A DNA stretch of 11,643 nucleotides, from assembly GCA_045599365.1 (NCBI GenBank), contig JAZRVS010000052.1:1-11643 (forward strand). Direction: 5' to 3'. Positions within the stretch are counted from its first letter, which is position 1. Each line of letters opens with the position of its first letter. Below are positions 5,958 to 11,643 of this stretch, one piece after another. Both the position numbers and the translations under genes were made by a program. This DNA comes from UBA1715 sp045599365 (lineage in GTDB: Bacteria; Bacteroidota; Bacteroidia; Bacteroidales; UBA1715). A model generated the notes under the pieces. It saw only the letters and a program-made list of their open reading frames with translations. It had not been told where the DNA came from and did not search any database.

Positions 5958-7478
5958 TTATTCTTTCAAAATATGATTAATTTGGATTTCAATACGACGA
6001 TTCTTCTTACGGTTTTCCTCGCATGTGTTTGGTACCAATGGTTCGTCTGATCCCATACCGATTGTCTCTATCCTTGAAGCAACACAACCTTTATCAACAA
6101 GAATTTTCTTCATTGCTTCGGCACGTTGCTTACTCAAGACTTTGTTCTTTTGATAGTTACCTAAATCGCAGGTGTGTCCTTTTATAATCAAACCTCGTTC
6201 TGGATATTTCTGCATAAATTCAACCAAGAACTGGATATTGGCATCTATCTTTTCATCAGGATTGATTACTGCCTTACCCAACTCAAAGTTGACTACAATA
6301 TGCTTGTTAATCCATTCAACGGCTTCTTCGGCCTTACGTAATTCTTCTTGAGCTTTTTGCTCTGCTGCTAAGCGTTCTGCTTCAAGACGTTCTTGTTCAG
6401 CTTTCTCGGCAGCCAATCGTTCTTCTTCAGCCTTTTGTTCAGCTGCAAGTCTTTCTGCTTCTGCTTGTTCTGCTGCTAATCTATCTGCCTCAGCTTGTAC
6501 AGCTGCAAGACTATCCAACTCAGCTTTTTCAGCAGCAAGACGAGCTTCTTCGACAGCCTTTTCAGCAGCCAATCGTTCGGCTTCACGTTGTTCAGCCAAT
6601 AAACGTTCTGCAGCAGTATCAATAAGCATTGCTTTTGGCCAACCAAGACTATATCCTATTTTTATACCCACAGCCATAACGTGTGTTTTGTCGACAAATT
6701 TTGATGAAACAACGCCACAATATTTATCCGTTTCTGGATTCCACAACGGATCTTCACTTTTTTCCGCAGAATTGATAACACTATGACTAAAATATGTTCC
6801 CATATACAAAGAAGCATTATTCTTCAATGGTCGAGTTACACCAATTTCGCCGAATACTGAAACTCCATAACCTTTCATTTTTGCCTTTCCTTCATATTCG
6901 TTTGAATTATAAAAAACATGTTGAGGCAATTCGGAATATTCTACATTGGTACTTTCAAATTCACCCGTACGAGTCAATTCACCATCAGAATCATTTTTCG
7001 TTACGAATTTCTTTGAAACGGGTAGGTCTAATTTAGCACCTAAACCACCAACCAAGCCCCATGTCTCATTAATTGGATAACGATAATATGCTGCAATTGG
7101 AATTTCTACGTCAAGAGATCGTTGCACTTCCTTCCAATCTGTAAAAGTTTCTTGATACGTATATGTTTCGCCATTTTCTTGGTCAACAAAAGATAATGTA
7201 TCTTGTAAAAAATCATAAATAGATTTTCCACTATATGTTGTAAAACCAAGACCAATAGCAAGACTCAAACGATCCCATCCAGCATAACGATATTGCATAT
7301 TGAATGTTCCTCCAGCTCGCATTCTATGGTCACCACCTTGTTCTGGATCAAATTGAACAGAGTGCATACCTCCACCCAAAGAAAAATCTACATTGTGAAG
7401 ATAGCGATGGAAGACAGGTTGTGCTTGCAATGAAATAAAACCGAACAACAAACCAAATACTATTATAAACTTTTTCAT
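5958..7478 (-). CDS. OmpA-family outer-membrane protein: barrel + coiled coil + peptidoglycan-binding domain
   Basis: A 506-aa outer-membrane protein expected to link outer membrane and peptidoglycan. Residues 1-19 are a signal peptide (LQA cleavage). About 21-285 is beta-barrel-like with alternating strands (FSLGGGMHSVQF, RLSLAIGLGFTTY, GVSVFGEIGV, HVMAVGIKIGYSLGW). About 288-388 is a long Ala/Glu/Arg heptad coiled coil built from ERLAAEQ-type units, which could span part of the periplasm. About 390-505 is the OmpA C-terminal domain: NFELGKAVI, GHTCDLG (434-440, Asp438), LSKQRAEA (448-455, Arg452) and NRRIEIQI (493-500). Asp438 and Arg452 sit at the usual peptidoglycan-contact positions. It lies 70 bp downstream of the large T9SS adhesin gene in the same direction, with no recognisable -7 element of its own, so it is probably cotranscribed. 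A terminator follows. Confidence 0.9.
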   Translation of the reverse strand: MKKFIIVFGLLFGFISLQAQPVFHRYLHNVDFSLGGGMHSVQFDPEQGGDHRMRAGGTFNMQYRYAGWDRLSLAIGLGFTTYSGKSIYDFLQDTLSFVDQENGETYTYQETFTDWKEVQRSLDVEIPIAAYYRYPINETWGLVGGLGAKLDLPVSKKFVTKNDSDGELTRTGEFESTNVEYSELPQHVFYNSNEYEGKAKMKGYGVSVFGEIGVTRPLKNNASLYMGTYFSHSVINSAEKSEDPLWNPETDKYCGVVSSKFVDKTHVMAVGIKIGYSLGWPKAMLIDTAAERLLAEQREAERLAAEKAVEEARLAAEKAELDSLAAVQAEADRLAAEQAEAERLAAEQKAEEERLAAEKAEQERLEAERLAAEQKAQEELRKAEEAVEWINKHIVVNFELGKAVINPDEKIDANIQFLVEFMQKYPERGLIIKGHTCDLGNYQKNKVLSKQRAEAMKKILVDKGCVASRIETIGMGSDEPLVPNTCEENRKKNRRIEIQINHILKE

Positions 7479-7504
7479 GTTTTTACTTCAATCTTTTTTT
7501 ATAA

Positions 7505-7530
7505 TAGAGACGCGATAAATCGCGTCTCTA
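7505..7530. repeat. Perfect palindrome, TAGAGACGCGAT arms
   Basis: A perfect 12-bp inverted repeat (7505-7516 with 7519-7530) around an AA centre, in the 70-bp spacer between the adhesin and OmpA-family genes. Read on the minus strand it is followed by ATTATAAAAAAAG, with no T-tract, so it is not a standard intrinsic terminator. The T-rich run lies on the opposite strand, where no gene ends. It shares the AGAGACG stem base with the terminator at 5909-5932 and looks like a REP-type dispersed palindrome. It could protect the mRNA, mark a processing site or attenuate downstream expression. Confidence 0.85.
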
Positions 7531-7548
7531 CTGAATCATTGTGAATAA

Positions 7549-10500
7549 TTACTTCTTGATAACTTTTGTTGATATTCCATCTACAACAACTACATATTCT
7601 CCTACAGGAATTGCTGACATATCAATTTGCGTTGTCTTACCCTTAAATGTAGTTTTCAAGAACGTCATATTGCCAGCAACATTTGTTATTAACAATTGAT
7701 GTTCTGTCATCATATCATCTCCCGAAAGTTCTACTGTTGCAGTTGTTACCACAGGATTTGGATATACAATCATTGAAACCTCGCCATAAACCAAATGCCA
7801 TTCTTGAGAACAAGTACGAAGTTCTTTACCATCAATAGTCGTTACTTCCACATAATATTCACCATACAAACCACCTTCCTCGTTGTAATATGGAAGATTT
7901 GCGCCAGGAATCATTTCTCCATCGCGATACCATTGATATGCTTTGAAACGTTTTGTTAGATTTTCTGGTTCGTTCAAGTCAACCTTGTTGATGATTGACA
8001 CAACGTCATCCCAAATGTTCGTTATATACTTTTTCGTCAAGTTTACTTGAATTGGGAACGTATATACTGGACTTTCTGCTCCAGCGTCATTTCTAAATTG
8101 AACTTGGATAGTGTAAGAACCCGCGTCGCAATTTGGAATATAAACCATGAACATATCATCTTCGTCAAGAGCCTTATACGTTGCATCGGCTATCGAAACG
8201 CTATCAACATTAAGGATTACTGCACGGAACTCGGTTGGGTTACCTTCGATTATCTCGAAGTGAACTTCGCCGTCAGTTTCTGGGCAATATCCATCAGCAA
8301 CAACCTCGAAGCTGTCTTCGTCAACCATATCAATATATTCATTTCCTTCCTCTATAATAACTATTGTAGCAGGAGAAGCGTTGTGGTTTGCATCTTCGGC
8401 ATAGCGAACTTGGTATTCACCAGCAGGAAGGTTGCAGTCTGCAACCATAACATCAGGATCCTCACCGCTAATTATCCATTCAATTATGTCGGCAATTTCA
8501 GGATAGTCAACCTTAACCCACGTTGTTCCACCATCAGTGCTAATTTCCATTGTATTTTCAAGTCCATCAATCTTACCATCTTTTTCTCCTGGAGCAGATG
8601 TTCCTGTTGCAGTTACTTCTGGTGCATCTTGGTCAGCTTTCTCTATTGTGAACGTCCATTCTGGATCTGAGATAGAGATTGCTTCTGTAGATTCAGTTTC
8701 ATCAACAACAATCTTCACTTGATATGTTCCAGCATCAACTGGTTTTTCTTCCGTCCACGTAGTACCATCTTCTGAATAAAGAACTGTTATGTCGCCAGGA
8801 CCTGCTACGGTAACTTCTTTTTCATTGCCATCATAAACAAGGTCAGCAGGTTTTATAACAGAATATTCGTCTTTGTCGTGTACAGTCTTTTCGATAGAAC
8901 CAGACACTGTAGAAGATACTGGAGCAATATAGTTACCTGCATCGGCACCAGAAATCGTATATGTTATCGTAATCGTCTTGAATTCGCCAGCTTCTGCATC
9001 TTCGTAGTTTGCTGTTGGAGTTACAACCACATCATCACCAGCAAGTATCGTATAAACATCTTGCAAGGTAACTTCGGCTGTTGTTGTTCCATCGTACGTC
9101 TTTGTTGTTGTTACATTAGATGTAGCAATCAATTGGATAGGTTTAATAGAACCTGTCGTACTGACCGTTTCTGTTGTGTTAGCAAGTACATAGTTGCTGT
9201 TTGTTATTGAGTATTCTGCTACAACAGCAAGTGCATCTGAAGCATTTACATCGTTGTATGTAGCCTCAACCGAGAAGCCTGCGTCATCGCCTTCAATCAA
9301 ACCAACAAGTTCTACGTCAAGAACTGTTGTTACTACAGTCGTTCCGTCGTAAGTCTTCACGAACTCGTCAGTGTTCATCTTAGGAGTGATTTCTTTCTTA
9401 TTGATTGTGAATTCGATTTCGTTATCCTCAATTGTGAAGTTTCCACCGTCAACATCTTTAATGATTACCTTAGCTGTTCCTGCATCAACATTGTCTTCGT
9501 ACGTTACCGTATATTCTGTTGCAGGAATGACATTGCCGTTCTTATCTTTTACAACAACCGTAGGTTTCTTTTCATCGTTGCCATACGTATATGTGGTATT
9601 GTCAACTTCATCGTCGTTCTCGTCAAACAATGTTACTTGTTGATCATCCTTAGCTATAATATCGTCGGCAATCTTCCAAGATAATGTTACATCTTCAGGC
9701 AACTTATAGTTGGCATTATCCAAACCAGTTACAGTTACGTCATATTTGTCAACATTTGTAGCAGATGTTGTACCTGTTACTGTTGGATTACATACATCAC
9801 CTTCTTCGATACCACCAACAAGTACATTTACTGAATGTTCTGCAGCATCGTATTGGAATAAGTTATCGTCAAGGTTCAAAGTAACTTCTTTAGGTTCGAT
9901 AACCAATGTGAAACCTGTGATGTCTTCATCATTATAGTTAGGATTGATGATGTCTATCTTAACTTCGTATTCACCAGCATTTGTTGGAGCTTCTGTTGTC
10001 CAAGTCTCATCAACTTTGTAATATACCACATAGTCGTTGCCTTCGGTTAATTCAGGTTCTGTTGTGAATACTATGTCTTGAGGTTTGCCGTTGTACGTTG
10101 TACTGTCGGTATTGTCTTTTACTGTGAAGTTAGCTTCGCTCAAATCCATAGGAGTGATTGTCCAGTCTTGAGTTGGAGTGCTTGGCAACTTGTAGTTGTC
10201 GTTGCTCAATGCAGTTACTTCAGCAGTGTAGTTACCTGCATCTGTACCCTGATTGTTAGTAACTGTTGGTTCGCACACATCGTCACCTACAAGACCTTTA
10301 ACTTCGACAGAGATACCATGAGTTTCGCCATTGTATTCAAAATCTGTGTCATCGCTCCAATCAAGAACAACTTCTTTTTGATTGATTACGAATGGTATTT
10401 CGTTCGTTTCTACTGTATAGTTGCCACCTTCTTTATCTGTGATGATAACCTTGGCAGTTCCAGCATCTGTATTTTCTTCATACGTTACCGTATATTCTTC

Positions 10501-11643
10501 TGGAGGAACAATATCACCATTTTCATCTTTCACGACAACAGTTGGTTTCTTTTCGTCACCACCGTATGTATATGTATTGTCGTCGATAGCACTACCGTTT
10601 TCGCTTAACTCAACTTGTTGATCTTCGGTGCTTACAACCTTGCTGTTAATCTTCCAATCTTGAGTGTTATTTTCTGGCAACGTGTAGTTGTTGTTGCTCA
10701 ACGAAATTGCTTTAGCTGTATAAGAATTTACTGCAGTTGCTTCGTTGTCGGTTACAGTAACTGTACATTCATCGGTGCTTACCAACGAAGTTGGGTCAAC
10801 ACTTGCTGTAACAGATTTTAGAGTGCCGTCGTATGTAAATTCTGTTGGAGTACTCCAAACTAAGGCAACTTCACGTTGTTTGATTTCGAATGTCTCAGTG
10901 ATATCGCTGAATACGTAACCAGTTTCAGCACTTGGAACGATTTTAACCGTTGCAGTAGCAGTACCAGCGTTAATATTGTCTTCGTACACAACTGAGTATT
11001 CAGAAGAAGGAATTACGTTACCATTTGGATCGTAAACCGTTACGGTTGGTTCCTTAGCAGTTGCATCGTAAACAAATTCGTATTGAGAAAGTTCTACATC
11101 TGCATTTAATTCAACTGCGTTGACAATCAATTTGCCATAGATATACGTGATATCGTAGTTGGTTAATTTTCCTGACGTAGCAGTTACCGTAAATTCGTTG
11201 TCGGTACCAGTAGTTAATGCTTTAACAACTGTAAAGTCGCTGTATGCGAATTTATCAGTACCTGCGAGAGAACCAGAAGAAATTTCTACAACTTCTTTCT
11301 TGTGTTCAGCAGCATCGTACGAGAACACCTCGCTTGCTGACTTCAACGTAATTGCACGTGGAGTAATTGTGAAATTACCAGATTTTGTATCCAATGTGTA
11401 GTTACCACCTTCTGCGTTTTTGATAGTAACTGTTGCAGTTCCTGCATCAACATTATCTTCATATTCTATAATGTATTCGCTTGCAGGAATAGTTTTATCA
11501 CCGATGGTAATAGTAATTCCAGGTTTTTTCTCTGTACCGTCGTATTCAGTATTTGTTGGACTGATAGAAATTTCGTAATCATCAGCGTCAACATCTTTCT
11601 TAGTGATTGACCATGCCTGAGTTGCATCGGCTGGCAATACATA
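7549..11643 (-). CDS. Large repetitive T9SS-secreted adhesin-like protein (MBG/YDG modules), 5'-truncated by window edge
   Basis: A cell-surface protein exported by the type IX secretion system. The frame is open to the right edge. The first visible codons (Tyr-Val, then TTG encoding Leu) continue a module end of the form Y-x-LP-x4-TQxW, so the true N-terminus and signal peptide lie outside. Numbering from the TTG codon at 11637: modules alternate between type A (17-95, 176-256, 334-422, 498-584, 660-749; EKKPTVVV, EYTVTYEDN, DAGTAKVII) and type B (96-175, 257-333, 423-497, 585-659; FxYD, GDDVC, NYKLP). Two YDG-type modules follow (750-834, 835-918), then another MBG-like one (919-1000), a GTTWVKV...YQVRYAEDA module (1001-1096), Ig-like regions with YQWYRDG (1234-1240), and the sorting domain (1288-1362). 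The composition is Thr/Val/Asp/Glu-rich and acidic, with very few Cys. It is probably a stalk or adhesin; the ligand is unknown. Confidence 0.92.
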   Translation of the reverse strand, partial: YVLPADATQAWSITKKDVDADDYEISISPTNTEYDGTEKKPGITITIGDKTIPASEYIIEYEDNVDAGTATVTIKNAEGGNYTLDTKSGNFTITPRAITLKSASEVFSYDAAEHKKEVVEISSGSLAGTDKFAYSDFTVVKALTTGTDNEFTVTATSGKLTNYDITYIYGKLIVNAVELNADVELSQYEFVYDATAKEPTVTVYDPNGNVIPSSEYSVVYEDNINAGTATATVKIVPSAETGYVFSDITETFEIKQREVALVWSTPTEFTYDGTLKSVTASVDPTSLVSTDECTVTVTDNEATAVNSYTAKAISLSNNNYTLPENNTQDWKINSKVVSTEDQQVELSENGSAIDDNTYTYGGDEKKPTVVVKDENGDIVPPEEYTVTYEENTDAGTAKVIITDKEGGNYTVETNEIPFVINQKEVVLDWSDDTDFEYNGETHGISVEVKGLVGDDVCEPTVTNNQGTDAGNYTAEVTALSNDNYKLPSTPTQDWTITPMDLSEANFTVKDNTDSTTYNGKPQDIVFTTEPELTEGNDYVVYYKVDETWTTEAPTNAGEYEVKIDIINPNYNDEDITGFTLVIEPKEVTLNLDDNLFQYDAAEHSVNVLVGGIEEGDVCNPTVTGTTSATNVDKYDVTVTGLDNANYKLPEDVTLSWKIADDIIAKDDQQVTLFDENDDEVDNTTYTYGNDEKKPTVVVKDKNGNVIPATEYTVTYEDNVDAGTAKVIIKDVDGGNFTIEDNEIEFTINKKEITPKMNTDEFVKTYDGTTVVTTVLDVELVGLIEGDDAGFSVEATYNDVNASDALAVVAEYSITNSNYVLANTTETVSTTGSIKPIQLIATSNVTTTKTYDGTTTAEVTLQDVYTILAGDDVVVTPTANYEDAEAGEFKTITITYTISGADAGNYIAPVSSTVSGSIEKTVHDKDEYSVIKPADLVYDGNEKEVTVAGPGDITVLYSEDGTTWTEEKPVDAGTYQVKIVVDETESTEAISISDPEWTFTIEKADQDAPEVTATGTSAPGEKDGKIDGLENTMEISTDGGTTWVKVDYPEIADIIEWIISGEDPDVMVADCNLPAGEYQVRYAEDANHNASPATIVIIEEGNEYIDMVDEDSFEVVADGYCPETDGEVHFEIIEGNPTEFRAVILNVDSVSIADATYKALDEDDMFMVYIPNCDAGSYTIQVQFRNDAGAESPVYTFPIQVNLTKKYITNIWDDVVSIINKVDLNEPENLTKRFKAYQWYRDGEMIPGANLPYYNEEGGLYGEYYVEVTTIDGKELRTCSQEWHLVYGEVSMIVYPNPVVTTATVELSGDDMMTEHQLLITNVAGNMTFLKTTFKGKTTQIDMSAIPVGEYVVVVDGISTKVIKK
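7552..7776 (-). other. T9SS type A C-terminal sorting domain of the adhesin
   Basis: The last ~75 residues start MIVYPNPV and contain VELSG, QLLITNVAGN, DMSAIPVGEYVVVV and a final STKVIKK. This is the Por_Secre_tail/TIGR04183 pattern recognised by the type IX translocon and normally removed when the protein is attached to the surface or released. It implies that the genome encodes a T9SS elsewhere. Confidence 0.92.
8884..9390 (-). other. Tandem pair of YDG modules in the adhesin
   Basis: Two consecutive ~85-residue modules (adhesin residues 750-834 and 835-918). Each has KTYDGTT near its start, a GDD (EGDDAGF, AGDDVVV) in the middle, and a SxxNYV/AGNYI strand before a closing SGSI or TGSI. 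This is the pattern of the YDG domain found in bacterial surface stalk proteins. They break the alternating A/B series and mark the start of the membrane-proximal part. Confidence 0.75.
9397..9645 (-). repeat. Intragenic repeat, type A module copy 5
   Basis: Encodes adhesin residues 665-747. It aligns with the module at 10378-10623 over the whole length with one 1-residue gap, sharing DEKKPTVVVKD, EYTVTYE and DAGTAKVII. The longest exact DNA match I found between the two is 18 bp (TACGTTACCGTATATTCT), so protein similarity is retained despite considerable DNA divergence. Confidence 0.85.
10378..10623 (-). repeat. Intragenic repeat, type A module copy 3
   Basis: Encodes adhesin residues 339-420 and is the closest relative of the 9397-9645 module, about 1 kb away. 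Other type A modules (residues 17-95, 176-256) share the AGTA core but are clearly more distant. Confidence 0.85.

Noticed and set aside
6310..6620. DNA repeat region within the OmpA-family gene
   Set aside because: The apparent repetition is the Ala/Glu coiled-coil coding sequence (ERLAAEQ units) and is explained by the protein structure.
8047..10821. Several open plus-strand frames opposite the adhesin gene
   Set aside because: They are antisense shadows of the repetitive Thr/Val/Asp-rich coding sequence. They recur at equivalent positions of different modules and have no signal peptide, domain or start context of their own.
11635..11637. Possible start codon of the adhesin gene here (TTG)
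   Set aside because: The TTG encodes Leu within a module end seen repeatedly later (YKLP, YTLP followed by four residues and TQDW). The frame stays open to the edge, so the gene starts outside the window.

Overview
The window looks like chromosomal DNA from an AT-rich member of the Bacteroidota, probably Bacteroidales. Four things point there. The long right-hand gene ends in a type IX secretion (T9SS) type A C-terminal sorting domain. An OmpA protein carries the GHTCD-type peptidoglycan-binding motif common in this phylum. Two genes are preceded by the Bacteroidota -7 promoter element TAnnTTTG. Most genes lack a Shine-Dalgarno sequence. No tRNA, rRNA, CRISPR array, transposase or phage gene is visible, and no stretch longer than 231 bp lacks a gene.

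Left part (1-3625): a tandem 7-bp repeat runs up to the stop codon of a minus-strand secreted GH9 family endoglucanase (86-1810). Divergent from it is a plus-strand pair: a small secreted, probably outer-membrane protein (1921-2478), followed after 10 bp by a polytopic membrane metallophosphoesterase (2489-3625).

Middle part (3626-5957): a heptad-based inverted repeat separates the phosphoesterase from a convergent Rieske-like lipoprotein (3778-4263, minus) that lacks the usual histidine ligands. A 37-bp divergent spacer leads to a small Lys/Arg-rich exported protein (4301-4669), which overlaps by ATGA a FemAB/GNAT-like acyltransferase (4666-5520). Two bp further on, converging, is a 67-aa lipoprotein made of a G-x3 repeat (5523-5726), with an unusually good Shine-Dalgarno. 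The following spacer holds a second copy of the heptad repeat element and an intrinsic terminator.

Right part (5958-11643): two minus-strand genes. A very long repetitive T9SS adhesin-like protein (7549 to beyond the right edge, so its N-terminus is missing) is followed after 70 bp by an OmpA-family protein with a barrel, a long Ala/Glu coiled coil and a peptidoglycan-binding domain (5958-7478). A perfect 12-bp-stem palindrome lies between them. I infer that the pair forms a cell-surface module: a secreted filament-like adhesin, with an outer-membrane protein tethered to the wall.

The most unusual content is a set of intergenic repeat families: a TTAAYTC heptad array, ACTGAnn heptad elements with a conserved core, and GTAGAGACG palindromes. 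Also notable are the alternating module layout of the adhesin and the cysteine-only Rieske-like lipoprotein. I did not find convincing evidence of a wholly new multi-gene system.
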